Assembly: GCF_003033885.1 (NCBI RefSeq)
Contig: NZ_CP024081.1
Coordinates: forward strand, 3,100,046-3,164,045
DNA length: 64,000 nt
Source: Pseudomonas rhizophila
GTDB lineage: Bacteria > Pseudomonadota > Gammaproteobacteria > Pseudomonadales > Pseudomonadaceae
Direction: 5' to 3'
The position numbers and the translations under genes were made by a program. Positions 45,882 through 56,448 of this stretch are shown piece by piece (position 1 is the stretch's first letter; the number at the start of each line of letters is the position of its first letter). The notes beneath the pieces are model-generated. The model was not told the origin of the DNA. It saw only the letters and a program-made list of their open reading frames with translations, and did no database searches.

Positions 45882-46961
45882 CTAAAGGGTCAGCAAACGC
45901 CCGCCCAGCCCACCGTTGGCCGCCAGTTCAAGAAACTCGTCACCGAGCCGGCGGCTTTCGTCCATCGCCGTGCGCCAGTATTTGCGGCGGCTGGTGTCAT
46001 CGCCCATGAAACGCTTGAAGTCGTTACGGTCCGGCAGCTTGCCGAAGGGCAGGCGCGCCAGGTATTCGCGGGACGGCGCTAGTAGCAGCACGTCCTGCAG
46101 ACGCTCGACGTTCCCCCGGCGCCATGGCAGGCCCTTGTCGAACCAGCCGGGAATGACCCGGTCGGTGAAGTGCGGATACAGCACGATGTCTTCGCCGCTG
46201 TAGGGCAGGTCCAGGTGGTAGTCCAACAGGCCGCCGTCGCGGTAGGTGCCAACGCCGGCGCCGGGTAGGTCGCGCACGCCCTCCATCACCATCGGGATCG
46301 AGCCGGATGCCAGCAGCGCCTGGCGCAGATTACCGGCCTCCAGCGCGACGAAGCGTGACGGAAAGTCGTTCAACGGGTGCAACGGCGGCGCCCGGCGTGG
46401 GTCGTGGACGATCAGCCGTTCGAAATGCCGCGACAGGCGCGCTCGGCCCCGCAGGTTGTCGGCGATCACCGACGACAATCCCAGGCCGAGCCGCCCGCGA
46501 TGATCCTGGGCCAGCAAACCGTGACTTTTGACCACCATGATATTGAGCCGGTAATGCGGGTTTTCGAGGATCGACGTGTCGCGGCCCTGGAGCAGATCAT
46601 CGAGCATGCGCTGCGAACTCTGGCTCACCCCGGCCATAGTCACGCCTTTGGCAAAGCTTTGCTCGTTGTACAAGGTGCCCAGGCGCCGGATCCCCTCGGC
46701 GGCATCCGGCAGGCAGGCGCTGGCGAAGCGCCAGGAGCCCACCGAAGCACCGATCAGCGAGCGCTCCCGGGGCGCGGCGGGCAGCCACTCGCCAAACAGC
46801 GCCAGGTCCAGCCCCTGAATGCCCAAGGCCTTGGGGCCACCGGCGGCGCCCGGCAGAATGCCGACATCGGCAGCGTTCAGGCCAGCCTGGCGAATGCGTG
46901 CCAGAGCACGAGGGCCGGCCTTGAGGGTCAGGGCAGGGAACTTGATGTGGATGGCGGTCAT
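45882..46961 (-). CDS. Patatin-like phospholipase family protein
   Basis: 359 residues. The Gly-rich oxyanion motif PGAAGGPKALG, nucleophile Ser in GASVGSWR and the Asp of DGGLLDYH form the patatin Ser-Asp dyad. No signal peptide is seen. The start at 46961 matches the conserved MTAIHIKFPALTLKAG opening; the longer frame runs into a REP. Before the insertion this gene lay directly upstream of queD on the same strand. Confidence 0.82.
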   Translation of the reverse strand: MTAIHIKFPALTLKAGPRALARIRQAGLNAADVGILPGAAGGPKALGIQGLDLALFGEWLPAAPRERSLIGASVGSWRFASACLPDAAEGIRRLGTLYNEQSFAKGVTMAGVSQSSQRMLDDLLQGRDTSILENPHYRLNIMVVKSHGLLAQDHRGRLGLGLSSVIADNLRGRARLSRHFERLIVHDPRRAPPLHPLNDFPSRFVALEAGNLRQALLASGSIPMVMEGVRDLPGAGVGTYRDGGLLDYHLDLPYSGEDIVLYPHFTDRVIPGWFDKGLPWRRGNVERLQDVLLLAPSREYLARLPFGKLPDRNDFKRFMGDDTSRRKYWRTAMDESRRLGDEFLELAANGGLGGRLLTL

Positions 46962-47005
46962 ACCGGTCTCGAATGGTGCAACGGATAATTTAACGGCGTC
47001 AGCCC

Positions 47006-47034
47006 TGTGGCAGCGAACAGGCTCGCTCCCACAT
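47006..47034. repeat. Degenerate REP, family A
   Basis: CTGTGGCAGCGAACAGG then CTCGCTCCCACAT, a compressed and mutated family A palindrome. Confidence 0.55.
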
Positions 47035-47124
47035 TGATCTGTGTTCAATGATGGCAATTCAGTTTCAGTTAAGTTCGCCCCGATACAGTTCCCCGGTGAA
47101 GATTACAAAAAAAGGAGACAACCC

Positions 47125-47430
47125 ATGAACCGCCTGACTGCCTTTTTCATCGTTACCCTGATGGCCATCAGTGGCCTGGCCAGCGCACGAGACCTCACGG
47201 CCGACGAAGCCCAAAAGCTACAGGACGCTGGTACCATTCTGTCGGTTGAAAAACTCAACGCCACTGCCTTGTCCAAACACCCTGGCGCCACCTTGACCGA
47301 TACCGAGCTGGAACAAGAATACGGCAAGTACATCTATCAGGTGGACTTGCGCGATGCCCAGGGCGTTGACTGGGAACTTGAATTGGACGCGGTTGACGGC
47401 AAGGTACTCAAGAATCATCAGGATCTGTAA
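47125..47430 (+). CDS. PepSY-domain periplasmic protein (first of two)
   Basis: 101 residues: a signal peptide ending SGLASA, then one PepSY-like domain (ILSVEKLNATALSKHPGA, YIYQVDLRDAQG, VDGKVLKNHQD). AAAGGAGA before the ATG at 47125. First gene of a four-gene operon with a second PepSY protein, a response regulator and a sensor kinase. By analogy it may modulate the sensor in the periplasm. Confidence 0.85.
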   Translation: MNRLTAFFIVTLMAISGLASARDLTADEAQKLQDAGTILSVEKLNATALSKHPGATLTDTELEQEYGKYIYQVDLRDAQGVDWELELDAVDGKVLKNHQDL

Positions 47431-47741
47431 TGAAGCTTAATTTACGCCCCCGCAGCCGTTGGGGGCTGGCGCTGCTGGTGTTCTGTTCACTGGCCGTCGC
47501 TCGAGACCTGGACCAGGATGAGGCCCTGCAATTGCGGCAGCAGGGCGTGATCCTGCCCCTGGAACATTTGCTGCAACAGGCGCTGGATCGCCACCCCGGC
47601 GCCAAACTGCTGGAGGCCGAGCTGGAAGAAAAACACGGCGTCTATATTTACGAGGTCGAATTGCTGGCTACCGACGGCGTTGTGCGCGAACTGGACCTGG
47701 AGGCCGCGACCGGCCGTTTACTCAAAGATGAGGAAGACTGA
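47430..47741 (+). CDS. PepSY-domain protein (second of two)
   Basis: 103 residues, clearly a paralogue of the preceding gene ([41 protein letters not shown]). The start shares a base with the previous stop (TAATG) and the stop overlaps the next start (TGATG), so all are tightly coupled. The N-terminal hydrophobic segment indicates export. Confidence 0.85.
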   Translation: MKLNLRPRSRWGLALLVFCSLAVARDLDQDEALQLRQQGVILPLEHLLQQALDRHPGAKLLEAELEEKHGVYIYEVELLATDGVVRELDLEAATGRLLKDEED

Positions 47742-48409
47742 TGCGCCTGCTTCTGGTGGAAGATCATGTTCCCCTGGCCGACGAAGTGATGGCCGGGCTG
47801 ACGCGGCAGGGTTATGCCGTCGACTGGCTCGCCGATGGTCGCGACGCGGTTTATCAGGGCAGCAGCGAGCCTTATGACCTGATCATCCTCGATCTCGGCT
47901 TGCCGGGGGTGCCGGGGCTTGAAGTGTTGGCCCAATGGCGAGCGGGCGGCCTGAGCACGCCTGTGCTGATCCTGACCGCCCGCGGTTCCTGGGCCGAACG
48001 CATCGAAGGCCTCAAGGCCGGGGCCGACGATTACCTGACCAAACCCTTTCATCCCGAAGAGCTGCACCTGCGGATCCAGGCATTGCTGCGCCGCTCCCAT
48101 GGCCAGGCCAACCAGCCGACGCTCCAGGCGGCCGGGCTGCATCTGGATGAAGGTCGCCAGTGTGTGAGCCGCGACGGCACCGAAATCCAACTGACCGCGG
48201 CCGAATTTCGCCTGCTGCGCTACTTCATGCTTCATCCCGAGCAAATCCTTTCCAAGAGCCATCTCGCTGAACACCTGTATGACGGTGAAACCGAGCGCGA
48301 TTCCAATGTGCTGGAAGTCCATGTCAATCACTTGCGGCGCAAGCTGGGCCGCAGCGTGATCGAAACCCGTCGCGGCCAGGGTTACCTGTTCGGCGGGCAG
48401 GCGCAGTGA
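47741..48409 (+). CDS. OmpR-family response regulator (CarR/BqsR-like)
   Basis: 222 residues: receiver with [12 protein letters not shown] and phospho-Asp in [10 protein letters not shown]; winged-helix output ([28 protein letters not shown]). The order PepSY-PepSY-regulator-kinase followed by an antiporter-like gene and an sCache chemoreceptor resembles the P. aeruginosa PA2659-PA2652 region, by recollection. This suggests the calcium/iron-responsive CarRS/BqsRS system. The ligand is not proven here. Confidence 0.85.
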   Translation: MRLLLVEDHVPLADEVMAGLTRQGYAVDWLADGRDAVYQGSSEPYDLIILDLGLPGVPGLEVLAQWRAGGLSTPVLILTARGSWAERIEGLKAGADDYLTKPFHPEELHLRIQALLRRSHGQANQPTLQAAGLHLDEGRQCVSRDGTEIQLTAAEFRLLRYFMLHPEQILSKSHLAEHLYDGETERDSNVLEVHVNHLRRKLGRSVIETRRGQGYLFGGQAQ

Positions 48410-49719
48410 GATCGATCCAGCGGCGTCTGAGCCTTGGCCTGATCGGTGTGATGGTGGTGGTCGGCCTGGTTCTGGCGCAGACCAGTCTGTGGTTGTTCGA
48501 GCTGGGTCTGCAGCGGTATCTGGAGGCGGGGTTGCGCAACGACAGCGAGAACCTGCTAGTGGCCCTGGTGCGTGGTCCGCAAGGCCTGCAACTGGATGAG
48601 CGACGCTTGTCGCCGGCTTATCTGCGACCATTTTCCGGGCATTATTTCCGCATCGATTTTGCCGATACGCATTGGCGCTCCCGCTCCCTTTGGGACCAGG
48701 AGTTGCCCCATCTCGACCATCCGGGGCTGCACAGCAACCTGCAATTGGGGCCTGAAGGTCAGAAGCTGCTGGTCCTGCGCACCGACTATCGGCGTCTGGG
48801 CCAGGCCATTTCCATCAGCGTGGCCCAGGACTACACGCCCGTGCGGGACAGCTTCCTGCGCATGCAGCAGATCGGCCTGGGACTTGGGTTGGCGGGGTTG
48901 CTGTTGATTCTGTTGTTGCAACGCATCACGGTGCACCGCGCCTTGCGCCCGCTGGACAAAGCCCGGGAGCAGATCGCCCAGTTGCAGCGCGGGCAGCGTT
49001 CGCAACTCGACGAACAGGTGCCGCGGGAACTGGAACCGCTGGTGGCGCAGATCAACCATCTGCTGGCCCATACCGAGGACAGCCTCAAACGTTCCCGCAA
49101 CGCCCTGGGCAACCTGGGTCATGCCCTGAAAACCCCGCTGGCGGTGCTGCAAAGCCTGGCCTCGAATGAAAAACTCGACCCTTACCCCGAGCTGCGCAAG
49201 CTGTTGCTCGAACAACTGGAACAGGTCCGTCAGCGCCTGAACCGCGAACTCAACCGCGCCCGACTGTCCGGCGATGCCTTGCCCGGTGCCCATCTTGACT
49301 GCGACGCGGAATTGCCGGCGTTGCTGGCCACGCTGAACATGATCCATGGTGAGCACTTGCACTTGGCTTACGTCGCGCCGCCCGGCCTGCACCTGCCCTG
49401 GGATCGTGAAGATCTGTTGGAACTGCTGGGCAACCTGCTGGACAACGCCTGCAAATGGGCCGACGCGCAAGTGCGCCTGACCGTGAGCGAGACAGCCGAG
49501 GGGTTCAGCCTGGCGGTGGAAGACGATGGGCCAGGCATTCCCGCAGACCGCCGCGATCAGGTCTTCAGCCGCGGCACGCGGCTCGATGAGCAGACCGACG
49601 GCCACGGCCTGGGGCTGGGCATCGTGCGGGACATCGTCGACACCTGGGGCGGGACGCTGGCGCTGGGCGACAGCGAGTGGGGCGGGCTGAAGGTCACGAT
49701 CGGATTGCCTAAGCGCTGA
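48406..49719 (+). CDS. PhoQ/BqsS-like sensor histidine kinase
   Basis: 437 residues from a GTG that overlaps the regulator stop (GTGA). Two membrane helices (about 10-32 and 160-182) enclose a periplasmic sensor domain; then HAMP, a phospho-His in [12 protein letters not shown] (the PhoQ-type variant of HELRTPL) and the ATPase boxes [16 protein letters not shown] and GHGLGLGI. Partner of the preceding regulator. Confidence 0.88.
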   Translation: MRSIQRRLSLGLIGVMVVVGLVLAQTSLWLFELGLQRYLEAGLRNDSENLLVALVRGPQGLQLDERRLSPAYLRPFSGHYFRIDFADTHWRSRSLWDQELPHLDHPGLHSNLQLGPEGQKLLVLRTDYRRLGQAISISVAQDYTPVRDSFLRMQQIGLGLGLAGLLLILLLQRITVHRALRPLDKAREQIAQLQRGQRSQLDEQVPRELEPLVAQINHLLAHTEDSLKRSRNALGNLGHALKTPLAVLQSLASNEKLDPYPELRKLLLEQLEQVRQRLNRELNRARLSGDALPGAHLDCDAELPALLATLNMIHGEHLHLAYVAPPGLHLPWDREDLLELLGNLLDNACKWADAQVRLTVSETAEGFSLAVEDDGPGIPADRRDQVFSRGTRLDEQTDGHGLGLGIVRDIVDTWGGTLALGDSEWGGLKVTIGLPKR

Positions 49720-49724
49720 TCTCT

Positions 49725-49813
49725 GGTGGGAGCGAGCCTGCTCGCGATAGCGCCGGGTCAGCCACTTCAATATCAACTGACAGACCGCCATCGCGAGCAG
49801 GCTCGCTCCCACA
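49725..49813. repeat. REPIN family A
   Basis: Inverted family A copies flank about 45 bases, directly after the kinase stop. This separates the two-component operon from the transporter gene. Confidence 0.85.
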
Positions 49814-49961
49814 TTGTTTTGGGGCTGGACTCAAGATATCGGTGCGTTCCCGCTCTCATGCGGATATAAAACCCGCCGCATGACCCTTGCAGCTTCTCGC
49901 CGCTTCCTGCAAAGTCGCGACCTTTTTGTCCGGTGGCTCTCCATCGCTGTGCTTTGAGGTA

Positions 49962-51284
49962 ATGATGATAAATGCAGTAATTGCCGCGGTTGGCGTGATG
50001 CTGGTGCTCAGTCTGTCCCGCGTGCATGTGGTGATCGCGCTGATTATCGGCGCTCTGGTGGGCGGTCTGACTGGCGGCCTGGGCATCGACGCCACGCTCA
50101 AGGCGTTCAATGCCGGCCTCGGGGGCGGGGCAACCGTGGCGTTGTCCTACGCTTTGCTGGGTGCTTTCGCCGTAGCGATTGCCAAGTCCGGCATGGCTCA
50201 CGCCCTGGCCGACAAAGCCCTGACCATGGTGGATCGCCAGGACGTCGCCGGTGGCTCGGGGGTCAAATGGGTCCTGATCGGCTTGCTGGGAACGGTAGCG
50301 GTCGCCTCCCAGAATATTCTGCCGATCCACATCGCCTTTATCCCGCTGTTGGTACCGCCGCTTCTTTATGTACTGACCAAGCTGCAGCTGGACCGCCGGT
50401 TGATTGCCTGCGTCATGACTTTTGGCTTGATCACGCCCTACATGTTCTTGCCGGTGGGCTTTGGCAACATCTTCCTCAACGAGATCCTGCTGGCCAATGT
50501 CGCCCGCAGCGGCGTGGACGTCAGTGACATCAACATCACCCATGCCATGGGCATTCCGGCGCTGGGCATGGTGTTTGGTTTGGTCATGGCGTTTTTCACG
50601 TATCGCAAAAAACGCATCTACGACCTGAAAACAATCGCCAGGGCCGAACAGGTGACCGTGCGCTACAACCCGTTGAGCCTGTTGGTGGCGGGACTGGCGA
50701 TCGCGGCGGCGTTTGCCATTCAGCTCCTGCTGGATTCGATGATCATCGGTGCCCTGGTCGGGTTTCTGATTTTCTCGGTATCGGGGGTGGTGCGTTGGCG
50801 CGAAACCGACGACCTGTTCACCGAAGGCATGAAGATGATGGCGATGATCGGTTTCATCATGATCGCCGCCTCAGGCTTTGCCGAAGTGATGAAGGCAACA
50901 GGTGAAGTCCAGAGCCTGGTGGAAACCTCGGCGGCCTGGATCGGCCACAACAAGGGCATCGGCGCCCTGTTGATGTTGCTGGTGGGCTTGCTGGTGACCA
51001 TGGGCATCGGTTCGTCGTTCTCCACGGTGCCGATCCTGGCGACGATCTTCGTGCCGCTGTGCCTGCAATTGGGTTTCAGCCCGCTGGCGATCGTCTGCAT
51101 CGTCGGCACCGCCGGAGCCCTGGGCGATGCCGGCTCGCCCGCTTCGGACTCGACCCTGGGCCCGACCTCCGGGTTGAACATCGATGGCCAGCACCACCAC
51201 ATCTGGGACACCGTGGTCCCGACCTTCATCCATTACAACTTGCCGCTGCTGGTGTTTGGCTGGGTGGCGGCGATGGTGTTGTAA
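49962..51284 (+). CDS. Na+/H+ antiporter family (ion transporter superfamily) protein
   Basis: 440 residues with 11-12 membrane helices; motifs such as [34 protein letters not shown] and [13 protein letters not shown] recall the NhaC/YuiF-like antiporter family. The transported ion or carboxylate is not certain. The start is ATG 49962 or 49965 after GAGGTA. Confidence 0.78.
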   Translation: MMINAVIAAVGVMLVLSLSRVHVVIALIIGALVGGLTGGLGIDATLKAFNAGLGGGATVALSYALLGAFAVAIAKSGMAHALADKALTMVDRQDVAGGSGVKWVLIGLLGTVAVASQNILPIHIAFIPLLVPPLLYVLTKLQLDRRLIACVMTFGLITPYMFLPVGFGNIFLNEILLANVARSGVDVSDINITHAMGIPALGMVFGLVMAFFTYRKKRIYDLKTIARAEQVTVRYNPLSLLVAGLAIAAAFAIQLLLDSMIIGALVGFLIFSVSGVVRWRETDDLFTEGMKMMAMIGFIMIAASGFAEVMKATGEVQSLVETSAAWIGHNKGIGALLMLLVGLLVTMGIGSSFSTVPILATIFVPLCLQLGFSPLAIVCIVGTAGALGDAGSPASDSTLGPTSGLNIDGQHHHIWDTVVPTFIHYNLPLLVFGWVAAMVL

Positions 51285-51303
51285 TTCGGGACCCAGTCGC
51301 CTT

Positions 51304-51374
51304 CATCGCGAGCAGGCTCGCTCCCACAGAGGTGTTCACAGAATATCCAATGTGAGAGCGAGCCTGCTCGCGAT
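51304..51374. repeat. REPIN family A
   Basis: Inverted copies 51304-51329 and about 51350-51374 with a short spacer; the second copy carries a GTGAGAGCG change. Confidence 0.8.
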
Positions 51375-51503
51375 AAGGCCCCCAAAATCCAGCACCTCTT
51401 TAGCTGACCACTCGGCGCAAGCCCTTCACCTTGTCCTACAGTTTTCCCGCGCCGTGCCGTTAACACAGTTAACCACGCCATAAAACCGATAAGAGTGAAC
51501 AGT

Positions 51504-53183
51504 ATGCGCCTGAGCCTGAAGGCTAAAGTTCTGTCCTTGGCAATACTGCCTGTATTGCTATCCGCCGCTATTATCAGCCTGACCACGGCCTTCATTCTGA
51601 AGGAACAGGCCGGCAAAGAGGTTCAGCAAACCCGCGAGCGCTTGCTCAGCGACGCCAAGGCCACCCTGCAGAATTACGTCGCGGTGGGGCTTACTGCCAT
51701 CAAGCCGTTGTACGACGCGTCGGCGCCCGGGGATAACGCCGCGCGGGCCGAGGCTATCAAGCTACTGTCGAACGTCACCTACGGCAAGGACGGCTATTTC
51801 TTCGGTTACGACTCCGAAACTGTTCGTCTCTTCAAGGCCAACAGCCCCGACGGTGTGGGCAAAACCTTCAAGGACAACCGCGATCCCAACGGTGTCTATG
51901 TCAACCGTGACCTGGTGAAAGTCGCCAAGGACGGGACACACTATCTGGAATACAGCTCGCCACTGCCAAACAGCAACGAACTGGTGCCAAAGCTCGGCTA
52001 CACCGACTACTTGCCCAAGTGGGACATGGCGGTCGGCAGCTCGGTCAACCTGGACGGCATTGAAGCTCAGGTAGCACTGGTTGAGGCCAAGGTTCAAGAA
52101 CGTCTGCAAGGCGTTCTGCTGAGCATCGTGGGTATTGCTGTGGTGGTATTGCTGGTGATTGCGGTGGTGGGCATGTTGCTGGCCAATGCCATCCTGCGGC
52201 CGCTGCACCTGATGAAAGACAACCTCGATGACATCGCGGCGGGCGAGGGCGACCTGACTCGCCGCCTGGCGATCACCAGCCAGGACGAACTCGGCCAACT
52301 GGCCGGCTCGTTCAACCGTTTTGTCGACAAGATCCACGGTCTGGTACGGCAGATCACCGAAATGACCTCGCAGCTGACTGGGCTGGTGGCGCAGGTTTCC
52401 GAGCAGGCACAGCGCTCCGAGCAGGCCATGGAGCGTCAGCGTCACGAAACCGACCAGGTCGCCACGGCGATCAACGAGATGTCTTCGGCCGCCCAGGAAG
52501 TGGCTCGCAGTGCCCAGGGTGCCGCGGTCGCGGCCCAGCAGACCGACGAAGAAGGCCAGTCCGCCAAGCGTGTGGTGGCCGGCAGCATCCAGCAGATTCA
52601 TGCACTGGTGAACGATATTCGCAGCAGCGGCTTGTCCCTGGACAGTTTGCAACAGGACGTGGCTTCGATTGTCAGCGTGTTGGGGGTGATTCGCTCGATC
52701 GCCGAGCAGACCAACCTGTTGGCGCTGAACGCCGCCATCGAGGCCGCTCGCGCCGGGGAAGCGGGCCGCGGTTTTGCCGTGGTGGCTGATGAAGTGCGGG
52801 CCCTGGCCAGTCGGACCCAGCAAAGTACCCAGGAAATCCAGGGCATGATTGATCGCTTGCAGTCGGGCACCCACGCAGCGGTAGAAGCGATGCGCCGCTC
52901 CAGCGAAGCGGGCGATGGCACGTCGGTGCAGGCCAACGAGGCCGGGGCGTCCCTGGACACCATGGCGCAGTTGATCGGCACCATCAATTCGATGAACGCC
53001 CAGATCGCCAGCGCTGCTGAAGAACAGACCGCCGTGGCCGAGGAAATCAACCGCAGCGTGCACCAGATCGCCGTGGCGGTGGATAGCGTCGCCGACGAAA
53101 CTCAACTCGGTGCCCAGACCTCCCGCAGCCTGGCCGATCTGGGCCAACGCCTGGGCAAACTGGTGGGGCAGTTCCGCATCTGA
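51504..53183 (+). CDS. Methyl-accepting chemotaxis protein with an sCache sensor
   Basis: 559 residues: membrane helix 10-33, a periplasmic single Cache domain ([15 protein letters not shown]), a second helix near 190-215, HAMP, and the signalling tip [23 protein letters not shown]. The neighbourhood resembles P. aeruginosa CtpM (PA2652, a malate receptor), so a small carboxylate ligand is plausible but unproven. Start ATG 51504; a GTG at 51495 is also in frame. Confidence 0.88.
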   Translation: MRLSLKAKVLSLAILPVLLSAAIISLTTAFILKEQAGKEVQQTRERLLSDAKATLQNYVAVGLTAIKPLYDASAPGDNAARAEAIKLLSNVTYGKDGYFFGYDSETVRLFKANSPDGVGKTFKDNRDPNGVYVNRDLVKVAKDGTHYLEYSSPLPNSNELVPKLGYTDYLPKWDMAVGSSVNLDGIEAQVALVEAKVQERLQGVLLSIVGIAVVVLLVIAVVGMLLANAILRPLHLMKDNLDDIAAGEGDLTRRLAITSQDELGQLAGSFNRFVDKIHGLVRQITEMTSQLTGLVAQVSEQAQRSEQAMERQRHETDQVATAINEMSSAAQEVARSAQGAAVAAQQTDEEGQSAKRVVAGSIQQIHALVNDIRSSGLSLDSLQQDVASIVSVLGVIRSIAEQTNLLALNAAIEAARAGEAGRGFAVVADEVRALASRTQQSTQEIQGMIDRLQSGTHAAVEAMRRSSEAGDGTSVQANEAGASLDTMAQLIGTINSMNAQIASAAEEQTAVAEEINRSVHQIAVAVDSVADETQLGAQTSRSLADLGQRLGKLVGQFRI

Positions 53184-53193
53184 GTCGTGCAGC

Positions 53194-53290
53194 AGGAGCT
53201 GCCGAAGGCTGCGATCTTTCGTGCTCGATCCGGATGTTTCGCCTGGGCAACCGGGCCCTATCGGGAAAGGAGGATCGCAGCCTTCGGCAG
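53194..53290. repeat. REP family C pair
   Basis: AGCTGCCGAAGGCTGCGATC and its inverse GATCGCAGCCTTCGGCAG, about 60 bases apart. A third palindrome family, distinct from A and B. Confidence 0.8.
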
Positions 53291-53318
53291 TTCTTGCCGG
53301 GCGAAGGCAAACACGACC

Positions 53319-53410
53319 TTGTGGGAGCGAGCCTGCTCGCGATGGCGGTCGATCAGTCAATGACGATGTTGACTGTGAAGGCGCTATCGCGAGCAGGCTC
53401 GCTCCCACAA
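53319..53410. repeat. REPIN family A
   Basis: Inverted family A copies just after the family C pair and downstream of the convergent trhP stop. Confidence 0.85.
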
Positions 53411-53452
53411 TTGTTTGGCGGTGTCTGCATGATTGGGGAGGCCGTGCAGGTG

Positions 53453-54778
53453 CTACGCTTCTCGCACATCGCGCATCAACAACCCAAACCGCAAATCCAC
53501 CGCATCCGGAATCGGCACGTACACCACATGCCCGTCTCCCGGAGCCACGTCGATGCCCTGGCCGTTGACGTTCTGCAGTTGATGCAGGTCGAAGTGAAAG
53601 TTGCCCTTGGGGGTCATCAATTCCATGTGATCGCCCAGGCCAAAGCGGTTCTTGACCCGGACTTCGGCCAGACGCTCGCGCCGCTGGCCGGTCAATTCAC
53701 CGACGAACTGCTGGCGCTCCGACACTGAGCTGCCGTTCTGATAGTTCTGGTACTCATCATGAACATGCCGGCGTAGAAAACCCTCGGTGTAGCCGCGCTG
53801 GGCCAGGGATTCGAGATCGGTCATCAGGCTGCGGTCAAACTCCCGGCCGGCTACGGCATCGTCGATCGCCCGGCGATAGACCTGGGTGGTGCGTGCGCAA
53901 TAAAAGTGCGACTTGGTCCGGCCTTCGATCTTCAAGGAATGCACGCCCATGCGGGCAAGCCGTTCCACGTGCTGTACGGCCCGCAGATCCTTGGCGTTCA
54001 TGATGTAGGTGCCGTGCTCATCCTCAAAGGCCGGCATCGATTCCTCCGGGCGGTTCGCTTCCTGAAGCAGGAACACCTGGTCGGTGGGCGCGCCGAGGCC
54101 CAGGGTCGGTTCGGCTGGCCAGGTCTGCACGATATCGCCCACCGCGTTTTCCTGCGCCGGTTGCGCCGAATATTTCCAGCGACAGGCGTTGGTGCAACTG
54201 CCCTGGTTGGCGTCGCGCCGGTTCAGGTAGCCCGACAGCAGGCAACGCCCGGAATAGGCCATGCACAGCGCCCCGTGAACGAACACTTCCAGCTCCATGG
54301 CCGGCACCTGCTCACGGATTTCGGCGATTTCCTCCAGGGACAGCTCCCGGGACAGGATGATGCGGCTCAAGCCCTGCTGTTGCCAGAACTCGACGCTGGC
54401 CCAGTTCACGGTGTTGGCCTGCACCGACAGATGAATCGGCATCTGCGGGAAATGCCGGCGCACCAGCATGATCAAGCCGGGGTCGGACATGATCAGCGCG
54501 TCCGGTGCCATGGCAATCACAGGCTCCAGGTCTTTGAGGAAGGTGCGCAGCTTGGCGTTGTGGGGCGCGATGTTCACCACCACATAGAAGCGCTTGCCCA
54601 TGGCCTGGGCCTCGCCAATGCCCAAGGCCAGGTTGGCGTGGTCGAACTCGTTGTTACGCACACGCAGGCTGTAGCGCGGCTGACCGGCGTACACCGCGTC
54701 GGCGCCGTAGGCGAAGGCATAACGCATGTTTTTCAGGGTGCCGGCGGGGGCGAGCAGTTCGGGGGCAACGAAGGGCAT
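53453..54778 (-). CDS. trhP: TrhP/YegQ, U32-family tRNA uridine hydroxylation protein
   Basis: 441 residues of the U32 peptidase-like family: ELLAPAGTLKNMRYAFAYG, the YegQ landmark HGALCMAYSGRCLLSGYL, the cysteine cluster NQGSCTNACRW and KIEGRTKSHFY. The E. coli homologue makes 5-hydroxyuridine at the tRNA wobble base in an oxygen-independent, prephenate-linked reaction. The start at 54778 begins at the conserved MPFVAPELLAPAG. An ANR/FNR-type box lies 56-69 bases upstream. Confidence 0.88.
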   Translation of the reverse strand: MPFVAPELLAPAGTLKNMRYAFAYGADAVYAGQPRYSLRVRNNEFDHANLALGIGEAQAMGKRFYVVVNIAPHNAKLRTFLKDLEPVIAMAPDALIMSDPGLIMLVRRHFPQMPIHLSVQANTVNWASVEFWQQQGLSRIILSRELSLEEIAEIREQVPAMELEVFVHGALCMAYSGRCLLSGYLNRRDANQGSCTNACRWKYSAQPAQENAVGDIVQTWPAEPTLGLGAPTDQVFLLQEANRPEESMPAFEDEHGTYIMNAKDLRAVQHVERLARMGVHSLKIEGRTKSHFYCARTTQVYRRAIDDAVAGREFDRSLMTDLESLAQRGYTEGFLRRHVHDEYQNYQNGSSVSERQQFVGELTGQRRERLAEVRVKNRFGLGDHMELMTPKGNFHFDLHQLQNVNGQGIDVAPGDGHVVYVPIPDAVDLRFGLLMRDVREA

Positions 54779-54833
54779 GGTGGCGTCGGATCGCAAAAAG
54801 CGCCGAGGGTACGCCACGACGGGTACCGTGCAA

Positions 54834-54847
54834 TTGATCTGGATCAA
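54834..54847. promoter_or_regulatory. Perfect ANR/FNR-type box
   Basis: TTGAT-CTGG-ATCAA, the exact consensus. It is centred about 62 bases upstream of the trhP start codon and about 85 upstream of the divergent AI-2E gene. Confidence 0.7.
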
Positions 54848-54924
54848 CACCGGATGCAAAGGGAAAGGCACTCCGGCGAATCCTGGCTGACTAACGTTTA
54901 TCGCGCCAAGGATATGGAAAAGAA

Positions 54925-55986
54925 ATGAACCGAAAGACCCTGCAAGACAAGTCCCAGATGCTGATGTTGATTCTGGTCACCATCGCTTTCATCTGGATCC
55001 TCCTGCCGTTTTATGGCGCCGTGTTCTGGGCAGTGATCCTGGGGATCGTCTTTGCCCCGATGCAGCGCCGCCTGCAACTGAAACTCGGCTGGCAGCGCAA
55101 CCTCACTTCGTTGCTTACATTGAGTATTTGCGTGGTGATCGCGATCTTGCCGGTGATCGTCATCAGTACGTTGCTGGTCCAGGAAGGGGCGGCGTTGTAC
55201 AAGAGCCTGGAAAGCGGAGAGTTGGACATTGCCGATTACCTGGCCCGCTTCCGGGATGCCTTGCCGCCTTACTTCCAGAACCTGCTCGACCGTTTTGGCC
55301 TGGGTAACCTGAACGGGCTGCGAGAGCGGATCGTCAAAGGCGCGATGCAAGGCAGCCAATTCTTCGCCACCCAGGCGTTCAGCTTCGGCCAGGGCACGTT
55401 TCAGTTCCTGGTGAGCTTCTTCGTCATGATTTATCTGTTGTTCTTTTTCCTGCGTGACGGCCCTGAGCTGGTGCGCAAGGTCCGTACCGCCGTTCCCCTG
55501 GCGGAGTACCAGAAACGTCGCCTGCAGTTGAAGTTCAACCGTGTGGTGCGAGCGACCGTGAAGGGAAACCTGCTGGTGGCCATCACCCAAGGGGCGTTGG
55601 GTGGGCTGATTTTCTGGATCCTGGGGATTCCCACGGTATTGCTCTGGGCGGTGCTGATGGCCTTTCTGTCGCTGTTGCCGGCGGTGGGCGCGGGCTTGGT
55701 CTGGGCGCCGGTGGCAGTGTATTTCCTGCTCTCCGGGGCCATCTGGCAGGGCGTGGTATTGACCCTGTTCGGGATATTCGTCATTGGCCTGGTGGACAAT
55801 TTCCTGCGCCCCATCCTGGTGGGCAAGGATACGAAGATGCCCGACTACATGGTCCTGGTCTCGACCTTGGGCGGGCTGGCGGTGTTCGGGCTGAACGGAT
55901 TTGTGATCGGCCCGCTGATCGCCGCGCTGTTCATGTCGTGTTGGGCGCTGTTCGTCGAAAGCAAGCCGCGGGTGCGATTGCCCTAG
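54925..55986 (+). CDS. AI-2E family transporter
   Basis: 353 residues, about eight membrane helices with the family's conserved LLPAVGAGLVW and LVDNFLRPILVGKDTKMPDY. The family includes TqsA/YdiK-type exporters and sodium-proton antiporters; the substrate is unknown. Its last codons overlap tail-to-tail by three bases with the next gene on the other strand. Confidence 0.88.
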   Translation: MNRKTLQDKSQMLMLILVTIAFIWILLPFYGAVFWAVILGIVFAPMQRRLQLKLGWQRNLTSLLTLSICVVIAILPVIVISTLLVQEGAALYKSLESGELDIADYLARFRDALPPYFQNLLDRFGLGNLNGLRERIVKGAMQGSQFFATQAFSFGQGTFQFLVSFFVMIYLLFFFLRDGPELVRKVRTAVPLAEYQKRRLQLKFNRVVRATVKGNLLVAITQGALGGLIFWILGIPTVLLWAVLMAFLSLLPAVGAGLVWAPVAVYFLLSGAIWQGVVLTLFGIFVIGLVDNFLRPILVGKDTKMPDYMVLVSTLGGLAVFGLNGFVIGPLIAALFMSCWALFVESKPRVRLP

Positions 55987-56165
55987 GCGGTCAGCAGATA
56001 AGGGCCGATGCGTTGTGACAGGGCTTGGGCGGCGGGCAGAGAAGTCAGCGGACCGCTGATGGTGACGCCGTCCTGCACCAGATACCAGCAGGCCAACAGA
56101 CCACGCTCCCTGAGCGGGGCGGGCACGGCGCTGCCAATGACAGACATGATTTGAACCTTGGGCAT
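55983..56165 (-). CDS. Small Pseudomonas protein of unknown function
   Basis: 60 residues starting MPKVQIMSVIGSAVPAPL and ending RIGPYLLTA. No signal or membrane helix is certain. It converges with the AI-2E gene and shares its stop region. An alternative start at 56180 adds five residues. Confidence 0.5.
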   Translation of the reverse strand: MPKVQIMSVIGSAVPAPLRERGLLACWYLVQDGVTISGPLTSLPAAQALSQRIGPYLLTA

Positions 56166-56253
56166 GGGAACCTCCATCAATCGATGGAGTTACCTTACGA
56201 CTCAGCAGGGGGGAGGAAAAATCAACCGCTTCAATAGTAGGAATCGATGCTGC

Positions 56254-56448
56254 TCAATCGACGACCAGATCGAGCATGTGCACCACTTCCTGCTCGTTGA
56301 GCAAGCCCTTGCGCACCAGGTGTTGCGTCAGCAGCGAAAGGAATTTGGCGCTGCGGTGGCCTTCCAGGTGCTTGAGTTCAGTCAGCGCGGTGTACACCTT
56401 GCTGGAGGTACACAGATCATTGTTGCGGTGCGGGTGTTGCGTGGGCAT
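56254..56448 (-). CDS. Small conserved-looking protein
   Basis: 64 residues, MPTQHPHRNNDL then SKVYTALTELKHLEGHRSAKF and LLNEQEVVHMLDLVVD; a helical, soluble protein. AAGGAC six bases before the ATG supports this start over 56490. Function unknown. Confidence 0.5.
   Translation of the reverse strand: MPTQHPHRNNDLCTSSKVYTALTELKHLEGHRSAKFLSLLTQHLVRKGLLNEQEVVHMLDLVVD

Noticed and set aside
49773..50543. 256-residue minus-strand frame over the antiporter gene start
   Set aside because: Antisense shadow rich in His, Gln and Asp; the opposite strand encodes membrane helices with a good start.
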